Shown: positions 10,020 to 21,930, counted from the first letter of the stretch. The stretch: 64,000 bases of DNA from Pochonia chlamydosporia 170 (GCF_001653235.2 NC_035790.1:8370001-8434000); one strand, 5' to 3'. Numbers and translations are program-made. The notes: generated by a model not told the origin, from the sequence alone.

Positions 10020-12140
10020 TCATGCATGTGTACATTCTTTGTGCTCTGTAGGCTCCCATCCCGCTTGATCTTCCGACCACAGAGTCGGAACCCTGCGGTA
10101 CACCCCGACGACTGTTAGTTCAGCGACCGTTGCAACCAAACCTACCAAGAAGCGGACAAAGGCGCTCGCCTCACTTGTGCCACAACACCACAGGCTGTAT
10201 GCCGCGCTCTCCAGCAAAATATTTTCTAGAACAACTTTATCGCGTACTGCACATTGCCCAAATTTCCGCTCCGGTGCTACAAATATTGCTGGCCAGTCAA
10301 GCGCGCTCAACACCAGCATTTCCACACTGTCATATATCATTGTCGAGTCACCTCCCAAGCTTTTTACTGCTGGCTCGGCAACAGGCCACAATTGTCGGAG
10401 TAACTGTGACACGACAGCTCTGTCGTAAGTCATCGACTCGGCATACCGTTCCACAACATGGTTGATCAGGTGTTCGCCTGGTCCCGTTTGAGCCAACCAG
10501 CCACAACGAGCTTTCCATGATTGATTTGCGGCCTCCAGGTTGATGTCAGCCGGAACCTCCGTAGTGAGCGGGCTCCAGTCCTCGTTGTATGGCACTTGGG
10601 GCCATTCATCCCTAGAGCCGCCTCTAATGAGCCACCCCCTTCGCGCGACGCCATGAATCTCCTCTTTGCGCGCCAGCCATGCATTTTCAAAACCTCGGTA
10701 CCTGAAAGCTAAAGCGTACATGGCGATGAAACCGACTGCAATATCGGCCCCGACCTCGTGGCGGTGCGATCCACACGAGCACTCACAAACTCGATCAATC
10801 ACATCTGAACAGAAATCCGCCAAGATAGCGGGATTCGATTTTCCCGACTGGCTCAGTGCGTAGACCAGGGAATTCCCGCCCTCGCCAATCGTCCGATCCA
10901 AAGCGTAGTCGCCTAGGTCATTGAGCCAGATTGTAATGTTGTAACACGCATCGACAAGATGGCATTCCTTCTGGGTATTGAGTCGGCGCATTTGAGGCGG
11001 AAGCGACCAGTCGTGGCAAACAAAGTACGGGATTACTCCTCCATCATACCAACGCATGTGAAGCCACGTACTCCTGTCAATCTTGTTTGTCAGTTTCCCT
11101 GTCGCTTCCGTCATGTCTTCCCCAAAGTCGAGCTCCGAGGCATCAGTATACCTCCCGTACCCTGGTCTTGTCAGGGCCGCCGCAATCATTTCCGCGCCAG
11201 CCTTGCCTTTCTCATTGTGCCTGGCTATAACTTCGAATCCCTTCGCCGATCCCTTCAAGGCCCCAGCCACATATTTGTCATCCTCGCCGTCCGGGGTCCC
11301 CGAGTAGTCGGGGATTGTGCAGCCCATTGCTGCTTGTGGGAAGGCCAGAACCGGTTGCATTCCTGAACTCCTGTGTAGCGAGACGACACTGAAAGTCAAC
11401 CAGACGCTTGTCATTAAGTCATAAAGCGCCCACATGCCCTTTGAACCAGTTATTTTGGAAAAGCTTTGAACTTGTACATCTCTGCTGGCACCTTTAACGG
11501 CGTGGGTTCCTCCGCCACTAGCCTTCTTCCCAGACAATGCAACTGACATTCTGAGGGCAGCGTAGTCTTTGTTGAATGCGTACACCTCAGGTTGCTGTAG
11601 GCGATGAGCAGTCCAACTGCCCAGGTCATCCCAGCTAGGAACTGGTATCTCAGAAGGGTCTGGAAGTGGAAGTGAACAACCATCTCCATTGCACACATAG
11701 CAGGCTCTGTACTCCATCCCAAAGTTGGATGTTGCCGTTGTGGTGCTTGTGACTGGTGATGATGGGCCAGAACGACACTCATTATCACTATCCAAGCTGC
11801 CTCCGTCAGCCCCCGGGGTGGATGTACAAGAGGATGTCGACTCAATTCGCATGGCAGATTCGACAGTCTCATCCGCACACAAGATTTTGGGCGTCTCAAG
11901 CGGCCAGTCATGGCTCTGTAACTTTGCACCGAGCTTTTCCCAGAGTCTAACATACAGAGGTTGTGTTTCAAATGTTCGCCCTGCTTCGTTCGCATATTCG
12001 TGCCAACCTTTTAGCAAGGCCACTCTCTTCAACAGAATTTCTTCTAATTCTGTTTTTTCGTGCACGGTGTTTGTGTGGTTTGTACAGGCTAAACAACCAC
12101 TTAGCCGCTGAACAAGAAAGTTTCGTAGGGTTGAAAACAT
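10020..12140 (-). CDS. Large protein with terpene-synthase-like helix H motif; unassigned family
   Basis: A single exon of 706 residues from ATG 12140. Residues 100-140 are Ser/Thr-rich and probably disordered; a Cys-containing segment (ACYVCNGDGC) follows at ~146-155. Residues ~355-430 read like helices G and H of class I terpene cyclases. An aromatic/proline stretch (PYFVCHDWSLPP) leads into NDLGDYALDRTIGEGGN (407-423), which lines up with the NDxxSxxxE metal-binding motif and the Gly-x-x-N that follows it, but with Asp411 in place of Ser and Asp415 in place of Glu. About 120 residues upstream is a weak acidic patch, GEDDKY (D287, D288), instead of a clear DDxxD. No membrane segment or signal peptide is seen. 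It lies next to a DUF1254 protein and two P450s. The gene is certain; the cyclase reading is inference from one motif region and could be wrong. Confidence 0.45.
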   Translation of the reverse strand: MFSTLRNFLVQRLSGCLACTNHTNTVHEKTELEEILLKRVALLKGWHEYANEAGRTFETQPLYVRLWEKLGAKLQSHDWPLETPKILCADETVESAMRIESTSSCTSTPGADGGSLDSDNECRSGPSSPVTSTTTATSNFGMEYRACYVCNGDGCSLPLPDPSEIPVPSWDDLGSWTAHRLQQPEVYAFNKDYAALRMSVALSGKKASGGGTHAVKGASRDVQVQSFSKITGSKGMWALYDLMTSVWLTFSVVSLHRSSGMQPVLAFPQAAMGCTIPDYSGTPDGEDDKYVAGALKGSAKGFEVIARHNEKGKAGAEMIAAALTRPGYGRYTDASELDFGEDMTEATGKLTNKIDRSTWLHMRWYDGGVIPYFVCHDWSLPPQMRRLNTQKECHLVDACYNITIWLNDLGDYALDRTIGEGGNSLVYALSQSGKSNPAILADFCSDVIDRVCECSCGSHRHEVGADIAVGFIAMYALAFRYRGFENAWLARKEEIHGVARRGWLIRGGSRDEWPQVPYNEDWSPLTTEVPADINLEAANQSWKARCGWLAQTGPGEHLINHVVERYAESMTYDRAVVSQLLRQLWPVAEPAVKSLGGDSTMIYDSVEMLVLSALDWPAIFVAPERKFGQCAVRDKVVLENILLESAAYSLWCCGTSEASAFVRFLVGLVATVAELTVVGVYRRVPTLWSEDQAGWEPTEHKECTHA

Positions 12141-13568
12141 TGTAGGACAAAATCCAGAGATATTTTGAGCAACTACGTAATCGATGATGTATGAAAGGTC
12201 CCTTAATCCACACAGTTGAAGTGTTGGATGGCTTTATACTTGATTCCCTCTTCACTTACAAGTTTTATACTGAATTCATACTCATAGTAGCACCAACACA
12301 TCCCGAAAACACTCCAACGTGTTGCCTACACGCCTACTCTGTATTCAGTTTTTCCATGTCGCCAGTTGTTTCAGCATCCACCCCCCTGTCCCCGACATAT
12401 AGAACCATTGCCATGATACATGAGCCCACAAGGATAGCTCGAGCTATACAATCTGCGTTATGTTACAGATACGATCGAAAAAAGCTGTTCTTCGGCTTGC
12501 CTGATCTGGCACTTGATGTAGTTGCATTAACACCCTGTACGACTCCTTACTTACGCTTGCAATCCAGATTTGCCAAGTGTTTTTGTATATGTCAGCTACT
12601 ACGACCACACTGCAATCAACTGGGTCGCTGAAATGCACTCAATTTAGGACAGTGAGAGACCAGCTGAAGGTACTCTATAGATATGATATATGATAAATCG
12701 AGACGGGATATTCATACATGGTGACCTCAACAACTACCGAGCTTCAGCTACTCCACTTCTCCTTGATAGAGAGACGGATGGGCCGGTGGATTCGGCACTG
12801 GAGCTAATATAGCATACATTATATGACAGCGGGCTAGTAATGTACCCGCAGATTGCCGGTTTAATTAATGAAACACAGTACGAGATACGTGGCTGAGTCT
12901 AGTTATGATACATCACAAGGGCTCACAATCCGTACTTGGGCATTAATATTTACAACTCCGCACACATCAACCATCTTACGGGGTGTACGGGTGTGATCGT
13001 GCAAGGCAAGGACGCCCTCGCCCCATAGCTTGTTTTCAATCGTAGGAATAAGTCACGAAATCGACGATTCGAGTGATTCATAACTCGAGCGTACCTTGGC
13101 TTGGCTCTGCAGATGCTGACCTCGGCTTTGCCGCAATGCCGTCAAGAACAGGCTCGTGGGCAATACAAACAACTTGACTAGCCATGTAGCGGCAACACTG
13201 AAGCCATGTCATACTATACAAACTGTTGCTGGTTCTGCCATCCAGAAGCTCTTAACTCTTCCTTCTCATACAAAAGTCTCCAGGAAAGCGTCTTGCTTCT
13301 CTTATTCTGGCTCACTTTGACAGTCCTTCGCTCAGTATGGCAAGTAAAGGCTGACAAGGCGGTGTGGTGTCAGACGGGTACCACAGAGAACTTCAGGTCA
13401 AGTCGTAGTTTAGAACCCACACCCCAATAAGAATTCCATAAATTGGTCTACGAGTCCAGAAAAGATACTCAATCTGCTAGCATCTCGCATCTGTGTGCTT
13501 CTGCATACAATCTGATGATGAAGTTGAAAATACGTGAACGGCAAAGGGAAAACACATGTACCGAAGCC
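12141..13568. other. Divergent intergenic region, 1.4 kb
   Basis: This region lies between the 5' ends of the minus-strand TS-like gene and the plus-strand DUF1254 gene and would hold both promoters. An in-frame extension of the downstream gene up to 13443 has no ATG at its start. No further gene is supported. Confidence 0.6.
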
Positions 13569-14990
13569 ATGATTCGTCTTCTTCAAGTCTTTATTTTTGC
13601 AATGGTATTTTCTGCAGCATCTGCAGAGAATGACTTGCTTACCCTGAAAGATCAGCATGATCTAGATGCCCTTGCTATCTCACTACACTCGCAAAACCCT
13701 TACGGAGATATCAAACAAGAAGCACGGAACCAGTTTTTGTCAACAGCTCAACGTTATGGCTACAAAGTTGAGACAAAGTATATAAAACACCGGCTTGAAT
13801 CGGCTGCGGATGAGCTGTCGTTCAGCTTTTTGCAGCAGGCAATCAACAATGATCCCTCCCGCCCCAAAGTCTACAGGATGATTACACCACCTCGACCCAG
13901 GGACTGGGATGGCTTGCCGGTTCCTAATGGACGGCTTTCATACGACAATCCCGATTGCATTTATCGTATCATTCCAGTAAGCGATTCACACAGTTACGTC
14001 ATATATGGTACGCGCACTGGAGTTGGTGCCTCGGATATCACATTCTCCCTTCATACCAGCATCACGGCAAGCACCATCGCCATTGTGGCAGGCAAAGATA
14101 TTGTCACGGATCAAGACGGCTCCTTTACCATTACAGTTAACTCAAGTGCTTCTTCGTCTCCCAACCATATCCAAAGCACACCAGCCGCGAAAGTGCTCTT
14201 TATTCGCCATAATATCGGTGACTGGCTTGTGGAAACTCCAGATACGCTCCGGGTAAAGCGGATAGGAGGGCCTTCTACCGAAGCCCCAACAAACGATACA
14301 GTTATTGCAAACGCCAGGGAATCCTTGCGAAGAAACATATTTCTTGCAAATTTTCTTCTTGGAAATCTAACGCTGTCTCGACCTGTGAACTTTATGGTTC
14401 CGCCGTCTCAGTCAACGGGGATGGGCTTGGCCACCCAGGCGCTTGTGTTATCGCACTACAACTTGAAGCAAAACGACGCCTTGGTGGTGACTGTTGAGGC
14501 TGGACCGTCAACATATTGGAGTGTCAACATCTACGACTTATTTATGCTTACTGATAACCCACGAAACAGGCTAGTGAGCTTGAACCACAAACAGGCGATT
14601 GCCAATAGAAATGGTTCACATACCTTCGTCGTTAGCACAGTCGACCCAGGTGTTTTCAACTGGCTCAATACTACGGAGCAGGGAGTGGGCACAATTGTGG
14701 CCAGATTTCAAGGACTTCCCCTGGGCGGCGACGCCCTCGGCAAAATCCAAATTTGGACACAACTCGTCTCCCGGGATATCTTGCACCAGGTTCTTCCAAG
14801 CGACACTACATACACGACACCCGAGCAGCGGACAAAACAAATGAAGATTAGGGCACAGGGGTATGACAGGATCCATTCATTCTTCGGGTCCTATTCCGCC
14901 CGTACAGGGCTTCAATGTGCTCCACAGAGGTTTCCAACGGGTTTGCAGGTGGATCGGATGGAACATGGTCCCTGTTGCCCGTCAGTGTAG
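13569..14990 (+). CDS. Secreted DUF1254/DUF1214 domain protein
   Basis: The ATG at 13569 gives 473 residues beginning with a clean signal peptide (MIRLLQVFIFAMVFSAASA); two earlier in-frame ATGs at 13515 and 13518 would bury it and are less likely. The N-terminal half carries DUF1254-like sequence. The C-terminal half carries the DUF1214 signature: a Tyr-Trp-Ser-Val-Asn-Ile-Tyr-Asp core, then LVSLNHKQA and a late FNWLNT...GTIVARFQGLP stretch. Several N-x-S/T sites fit passage through the secretory pathway. The family occurs widely in bacteria and fungi without an agreed reaction. It is divergent from the TS-like gene and in line with the two P450s, so it may belong to the same pathway; co-regulation is inference. 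Confidence 0.8.
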   Translation: MIRLLQVFIFAMVFSAASAENDLLTLKDQHDLDALAISLHSQNPYGDIKQEARNQFLSTAQRYGYKVETKYIKHRLESAADELSFSFLQQAINNDPSRPKVYRMITPPRPRDWDGLPVPNGRLSYDNPDCIYRIIPVSDSHSYVIYGTRTGVGASDITFSLHTSITASTIAIVAGKDIVTDQDGSFTITVNSSASSSPNHIQSTPAAKVLFIRHNIGDWLVETPDTLRVKRIGGPSTEAPTNDTVIANARESLRRNIFLANFLLGNLTLSRPVNFMVPPSQSTGMGLATQALVLSHYNLKQNDALVVTVEAGPSTYWSVNIYDLFMLTDNPRNRLVSLNHKQAIANRNGSHTFVVSTVDPGVFNWLNTTEQGVGTIVARFQGLPLGGDALGKIQIWTQLVSRDILHQVLPSDTTYTTPEQRTKQMKIRAQGYDRIHSFFGSYSARTGLQCAPQRFPTGLQVDRMEHGPCCPSV

Positions 14991-15707
14991 TAAAGACGAC
15001 AGACGCTTCAGTAGGCAGGAATTGCGGTAAAGGCAGAGGTTGCATCTGGTCTCAGTTTGATATGTGGAGCTGCAGGAGGCGGACAACATTTGGAGCTGGA
15101 CACCCTGGGATGTAACCAGGCAGGGGTGAACGCAATGATCTGGAGCCATTAATCTATAGTCTGTACGACAGATGCGGAATGTATTCGGGTAGAATGTTCT
15201 TCTGAATTCGCCACTTGGCTTCCTATATGCACGAAACTTGTGTGAAGCTGTTGAGAAAATTGCCCAAGTCTCGCTTGTTGCATACGCCGTTGGCGACAGG
15301 CCCTCGGGCTAGCCAAGTTTCCCAAGAAGCATCTTTGGAGGGTATACTTGGTAAAATGTAGTCGGATAGCCTGCAATAAGCTGTTGCAGTGTGGAGACAG
15401 CGTTTTTCCATGCTGAGTAGCTCGTTGATATGACAGTTTCCGCCTCCAATGTAGCATGACCAGATCTAGATTGCTCACACACCGAGTTTTGACATAAATA
15501 CCACAAACATATCATTGTGAATGTATTGGCTTCGCATAATATGACGTGGCAAGCTTATACATGCCACCTAAGAGAATTCGTAAAATTTATTTTTAACGAA
15601 GAGCCATACTAGGCGAAGTGAATCCCCCATCACGTTTGCAACCTTACTACTCTACACGCTCTCTTCCAGCAATACATTTTTTGCACTAGGAGATAACTCA
15701 ACCGACA
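14991..15707. other. Intergenic, promoter of first P450
   Basis: These 717 bp lie between the DUF1254 stop and the P450 start. Short opposite-strand open frames (up to 109 codons) show no domain. I see no distinct regulatory motif that I can defend. Confidence 0.55.
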
Positions 15708-17414
15708 ATGTCGCAACTCCTAATACTGAAGGCCGTTACTATTGCCATAATCGGGCTCCTCATTTATCGGCAATACTTCCGAAAAAGACCCAGCTTACCT
15801 CTTCCCCCAGGGCCGAAGCCATTACCCATTGTTGGGAATATTAAGGATCTCCCACCGTCAGATGTTCCAGAGTTCCAGCATTGGCTTAAGCATAAAGATG
15901 CTTACGGCCCTGTCAGCTCTGTCTCAGTACTGGGGCTGACAATCGTTCTCCTTCATGACAAGCAGGCTGCCCGCGCCCTCCTGGAAAAGCAGTCCAAAGC
16001 GTGCTCTGGCCGGCCAAGTACACTTTTTGGTGGCAAATTGTGCGGTTACGGGAAATGGATTGTCATGCAGCAGAATGACGATAACCTCCGTCGATCTCGC
16101 AAGCTCATGCACCAGCAGCTTGGTACGAAGTCGCTGGTTGCAGCCGAGTTCTCCAAGATTCAAGAGGCGGAGGTGCATCGGTTTCTGTACAGAATGCTCA
16201 AGAATCCAGACACTTTGGTTCAACACCTAAAAACGTAAGTTCGATTATTCATCGGGCGGTGGGAGAGAAAGAAACGAGCAGTACTGCGATAAACATGTCC
16301 AATTAACAGTCAACTAACAATTGTTTACAGCAAGGCCAGCGCCATCATATCCAAGGTCGTTTATGGTTATACAATTGAGCCACACAAACATGATCCCCTG
16401 GTAGAGTTGGTCGAACTTAATATGGCCAACGCTCAAAGTGCCTCAACACCAGGCGCTTGGATGGTCGATCTCATTCCCGCTCTCAACTATCTACCCAGTG
16501 GTCTCCCTGGCACAGGTTTTAAGAGGATAGCCCGCCAATGGAGTAAGATCAACCAGATGTCAACAGAGGTTCCGTACAAATTTGTTCAACGCCAGGTTGC
16601 GGCTGGAAGCCACAGCAAGTCATTTGTGTCCAAGCTGGTCGAGCAACAGGTTCAGAAAGGCAGTACAGACGGCCTCAAGTTTAGCCGCGACGAAGACGAT
16701 ATTCAATGGTCCGCTGCAATGTTATACAATGGAGGACTCGATACCACGGTCGCCATCTTAAGTGGCTTTTTTATGGCCATGGCCATGTTTCCTCAGGTGC
16801 AGCACAAAGCCCAAGAGGAGATTGACCGTGTCATAGGCGTGGATAGGCTCCCGGGGTTTGCAGATCGGCACAAGTTGCCTTATATTGATGCTGTTGTTCA
16901 AGAAGCATTTCGCTGGAACCCTACTGCTCCGCTAGGGTTTCCTCATATGGCCTCCGAGGACACAACTTACAATGGCAACTTGATACCCAAGGGAGCAATT
17001 CTGTTTGCCAACATATGGTGGTTTTGTCACGATCCCGAAATATACGCAGATCCTGACGTATTCAACCCTGAAAGGTACTTGGAGCCGCGTAATGAGCCTA
17101 ATCCTGTCCCAGAAATTTTCGGATTTGGGCGAAGAGTTTGTCCAGGACAGCATTTGGCAGAGTCGAGCGTGTTCCTCACCGTTGCTCAAACTCTGGCGGC
17201 TTTCAGGATCAGCAAGGCAACTGATCAGCAGGGTAGGGAGATTGATATTCAGCTCAACACCAATACTGGCTTAATCAACCGTCCAGTAAACTTCCCTTAC
17301 AAGCTCTCGGCCAGAAGCAAAGGATATGCCGATCTCGTCAACAGCATGGAAGTACAGCATCCTTGGGAGAAGAGCGATGCTGATCTGCTCGAGCTCGAAG
17401 GTCTCCATCACTGA
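15708..17414 (+). CDS. Cytochrome P450 monooxygenase, first of tandem pair
   Basis: Two exons, 15708-16234 and 16331-17414, joined across a 96-bp GT-AG intron in phase 2, give 536 residues. An N-terminal membrane anchor (LLILKAVTIAIIGLLIY) is followed by the proline hinge LPLPPGPKPLP. The I-helix has GGLDTT. The K-helix ExxR reads EAFRWNP, the PERF region NPERY, and the haem loop FGFGRRVCPG with Cys446 as thiolate ligand. All functional P450 landmarks are therefore intact and the length is normal for a microsomal fungal enzyme. It most resembles P450s of the O-methylsterigmatocystin oxidoreductase type, which usually act in secondary metabolism. Expected reaction: NADPH-dependent hydroxylation or further oxidation of a small lipophilic substrate at the ER face. 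Substrate unknown. Confidence 0.92.
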
Positions 17415-18701
17415 TACGAATGTTCTAAATTAGTCTGAGTAGTATTGAGGATAGATGAATAAAACAGCCGAATCAAGTCATGATCTAGGTTCTACTTTTT
17501 AAAATATTCTACCGCTTTAGCGCTCTCCTTCTTGCTACCCCGAATAAAGATTTGGACCTGATGGCAAACGACATTTGCATCATGACTCTAGAGCACGTCT
17601 CTTCATAGTGCAATATGAAATCAACTTGATACAAATTTATAACTTCATGTCCATAGCATGAATGTGATGGCCACTTCCCAGCATATTGCTACAATGTCGA
17701 CCCAAGTGTGCTCCAAAGATGTCTATATTCTCATCGACCAAACAAAGATCATGAATTTTCATGCAACTCCTCTTGGCAAAATTGCACCTCTAATTATGTT
17801 CTGTTGTTTTCCCCGTCCCTCTTTCTCTCCGTCAGGGAGACCAACAAGCCCAACTTCCGCGCCTTATCCAACGCTCCGCGTTCTGTTCAACGCCAGACAC
17901 CTATCCTAGTGACAGAAGTGTCCACGCTAGATGCAGTACATCGACGAACAAATAGGAAATGCTTTTAACCGCTAGCTTTCGCCACATTACAAACCCCCCG
18001 TCATCTGATAATATATTCTCAGCCAGCCTCGTTCTGTCTGGCCATATGATTTGTCATTTCTGCATGATGCGGCCCAAGACGGCCTGCATAGTCAGCCGGA
18101 CCCCTTATGCCTGTCCTATCTATGCAGGTTATAGAGACACCAAACGAAATTTTGACGCCAGACAATTTGCAGTGCAGCTAAACACCACATCCAGGGTAGT
18201 CTTTCGACTAAGTCCAGGCTATCTCGACGCGGCCCCTTGTGGGTATTTCTCAGGCCTCACTGCGTCCTCGCCATAGGCACAGAGTTTCTCTTTTGATCTG
18301 ACTCTCAAAGTATAGGTTATATATCATCTTTCAACCGCAAATTGACATGCCCGTCTCTGCATAAATCCCACCCCCCGTACATGCGGCCGGGAGACAAGAC
18401 CAGCAGAGTACGTCAGTATGTGGTATTTAAACTTGACTACTAGTTTGCTTGTCTCGGAACCATGTTAGGCCCCGTTTCATCAGCGCAGACGACGGCAGCT
18501 GGAATCCGGCATGCTGCTTCCGTTCATATACTGGGCTCATTGTTTAGAGGGAGACGCCGCGTAGCCTCCTAACCCGTTGAGATAGCACTCATAACGAAGT
18601 GTTGTGTTAAATAGAGCAAATAAACGCAACGGCCCAAAAGAGTTGAAGAAACCGCATTGCATGCATCCCCATTCTTGGGTTGTTATAATTTCATTCTCAC
18701 T
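17415..18701. other. Intergenic between the two P450s
   Basis: These 1.3 kb separate the tandem P450 genes. Open frames up to 105 codons are present without recognisable domains. The upstream in-frame TTG at 18657 is not a start; the first ATG of the second P450 is at 18702. Confidence 0.55.
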
Positions 18702-20409
18702 ATGGCACATTTGGTCGCCATTGCATCTTGTCTAACCGTTGCGATATATGTTGTTTGTCGATACTATCTTCACAACTATGCCTCCAAACGTCTTCCGCTT
18801 CCTCCAGGGCCAAAAGGCCTACCCGTACTTGGAAACATCCTGGACCTTCCGAAAAAAGGACAGCCAGAATTCCAGCATTTCCTCAAACATAGAGAGCTGT
18901 ATGGGCCGATTAGCTCGACTACTGTGCTAGGCAAGACATTTATTTTGTTGCATGACCGACAGGTTGCGCAGGACCTCTTGCAAAAGGAATCATTGAAGAC
19001 TTCGGATCGTCCGATAACCGAGTTCGCTTTTACTATGTGTCGTCTTGACGAGTTCATGGTCAGCCGGTGCAACGCAGACTTCCGTCACAGACGCAAGCTC
19101 TTGCATCAGCAGTTGGGCACTGCAAAATTGGTTGGGCGATTTGACGATTCCCAAGAGTCTGCGTCACTTGAGTTCCTGCTCCGGGTATTAAATGAACCAA
19201 ATGCCACGGTAGAGCATTTAAAATGGTAAGTTTATTGCATACAGTCCGAGTATGAGACTAAACCCATATCATACACCATTTACCAACACAAGTAGCTAAC
19301 CAGAACAAACCTCTAGCTCCATGGGCTCTCTCATTCTGAAAATGACCTACGGCTATGCAGTTGGGTCAAGCAACACGGATCCGCTGGTAGATTTGGTTGA
19401 CAGGATGGCGAACAACCTGGTCGAGGCTACAGTTCCGTGGTTGGTAGATTTCTTTCCTGCCTTGAGACATCTTCCAAACGGATTTCCCGGCGCCGGATTT
19501 AAAAGAACAGCGCGTAAGTTTAAGAGGGTCAATCTGGCTGTAGTCAACATACCATACAGCTTTGTCCGACGGCAAATGGCAGTAGGAAACCATCGGCCAT
19601 CATACGTTTCACAGTTAGTCGAGGAATGCAGCACTGGTGACACGGACTACAAGCTTCGTGATGTGGATGAATACGCAATCAAGCGAACGGCCGCAGCACT
19701 GTACCTAGGAGGTGCAGAGACGACGGTGACCGCCTTGACTGGCTTTCTTTTGGCGATGGCCAAGTTTCCAGAGGTGCAGAAAAAAGCCCAAGAGGCTATT
19801 GACTTGGTGATTGGTACCGACAGGCTTCCCAGCTTGGCCGATAGAGAAAGGCTACCATACGTCGACGCGATGGTAAAAGAGGTGTTCCGGTGGTCACCAG
19901 TTGCGCCATTGGCATTTCCGCACGGAGTAGGCGAAGATATAGAGTACAGGGGACACCTAATTCCCAAAGGCTCTGTACTTCTACCTATGGTATGGTGGTT
20001 TTTGAACGATCCCGAGATACACTTCGATCCGAGGTCGTTTAACCCGGATCGCTTTCTCGCCCCTCAAAACGAGCCTGACCCGAAAGCTGTGGTCTTTGGC
20101 TATGGCCGTAGAGTCTGCCCTGGAAAGTACTTCTCGGATAGCAACATCTTCATTGTTGTCGCTCAGCTATTGGCAGCGTTCAATATTAGAAAGGATGTTG
20201 ATGAGAATGGTGTGGAAATTGAGCCTGAACTCGATGCTCTGCCGGGGCTGATTACTCATTTGAAGAAGTTTCCTTTCAAAATCGAAGTGAGGAGCCCAAA
20301 GCATGCAGAGCTTATTAGGCAAGCTGGGCTGAAGCTTCCGCAGCAGGATGGTGACCGCCATATTATTGATCATGCGGCAATAAAAGAATGTTTGGAATAC
20401 CGGGGATGA
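18702..20409 (+). CDS. Cytochrome P450 monooxygenase, second of tandem pair
   Basis: Two exons, 18702-19225 and 19317-20409, with a 91-bp intron in phase 2 at exactly the position used by the upstream P450 (just after the VEHLK/VQHLK residues), give 538 residues. Anchor helix MAHLVAIASCLTVAIYVVC, hinge LPLPPGPKGLP, I-helix GGAETT, ExxR in EVFRWSP, NPDRF, and haem loop FGYGRRVCPG with Cys442. Side by side the two proteins share long matching stretches (for example LHQQLGT/MHQQLGT and VPYKF/IPYSF regions). They are clearly paralogues from a tandem duplication, but differ enough to have separate substrates or to catalyse successive steps. Function in a secondary-metabolite pathway is inference from family and neighbours. 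Confidence 0.92.
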
Positions 20410-21512
20410 TAGGATGACGGCGTGACAGGACGACAGGGGAAGACGAGCAGCAGTAGGCGAATAGCGGGATTCTCGATCTCTTTCGACTATTCCATGAAGT
20501 CCGACTGTGGCAGTACCATGACGTCGTTTGTCTTGTTTCTACGAGCACCTTTGATAGCCACAGATAGCAGACGATGAGCTAATGACATATTATTTGTCGC
20601 AATTTTAAAGCAAAATACGTTCCAAGAAACGTAAGGAGAGAATATAAATACTATGTTTCAGAAGTAGGTCCACGTTTTGTATAGGAATATTCTAAAAAGA
20701 TAGATACAATTTGCCATGCAGCTATAATAGCCTTGCCTATATGCCTGTTAGATTTGAAGTACCAGACCACACTAATTCACAGCTAGCACCTGATGCTTGG
20801 GCGGCAATGCTACTGCCCGTGCGAACATTGAAGTCTTTTAGTCTGAAAGGATTCTAGGCCTAGTGCCTCAACAATCCACTTAAGTACATTTAAAGATAGA
20901 GTAGAAGTCTCTCAGCAATACTACAGTACCATCGTATTTCCGATAATACCCTACAATTAACAACGGGGTAACGCATGTTTTCAACGTGGGCATGGCGTGA
21001 GCAAGACGCGCCAAAAAGACATGGACGCTTAATTCAGCTCTGAAGCAGCCAGCGGGCCTCAAAGCAGCAATGCAAAATCAGCCCATCCTCTTATATACCT
21101 TTTTGGTATTTATGCACTAGAGTCCTTGGCACTGCTTGGCAGCAACTAGTAATTAACCCTAACCTTAGCCTTAGTTCTTAAAAGTCTCTGCTTTTTCTTG
21201 TTGCTTGCCTACCTTTTAACTAGAGTAAGTTTAAGAATGGTATTAGCGACGGGCATAATACCTAATAGACTATAGTCCGACGCTTACCGGCAGAAGCGCA
21301 CGCTGCTAACCGCAACTTGGCTCGTGCAGGCAGCATAATGTGGCCATATCATATATGATATGATCTTCGGAAATCTAATCACATATGGTGATATCACACT
21401 ATTGCACACACTGGGCATGACTCCCTTCCGGCATTTTTTCCGCTTTGCTGAATGCCTCCATATTCGCACAGCCGAAGAAAGGGAACAAATAGCTCATCTG
21501 CGACGAGTCTGC
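20410..21512. other. Intergenic, becoming AT-rich
   Basis: No supportable gene. From about 21,080 the sequence gains TA-rich tracts (for example many CTTAG and TTAAG words) that look like mutated repeat DNA and lead up to the MITE. Confidence 0.5.
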
Positions 21513-21514
21513 TA

Positions 21515-21562
21515 CAGTGCCACTTCAAAAGTCTGTTAAATCCCCACTATTACACCAAAACC
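21515..21562 (+). repeat. Left terminal inverted repeat of MITE
   Basis: Starts CAGTGCCACTTCAAAAGT and ends ACACCAAAACC. It pairs with the right end at 39 of 48 positions. Confidence 0.85.
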
Positions 21563-21930
21563 TTAGCCAAATACTCCTTACTAAATCTAGTACAACTAAA
21601 TAGATTTTTTTAAATTCTGTTCTTTTTAGTTAATAATTACTAATATTTTAATATTATATTTTTTTATTTCTTATATAGTAAGTTCTTTTTAAGATATCTA
21701 GATTTAAAGATAGTATAAAATTTACTATTCTCTATAAGCCCTACTATAATCCACGATAAGAGAATTTAAAAGATAAGAGAATCTAGAAATAAATATAGTT
21801 AAATAATAAAAATATATATAGAAAATATAATCTAAGAATTATACTATTTTACTAATAAATAATATAGTATAAAATTCTTAGCTATTATCTTTTAGTACTA
21901 GTATTATTTTTTCTACTAGTTAAGATGGTG

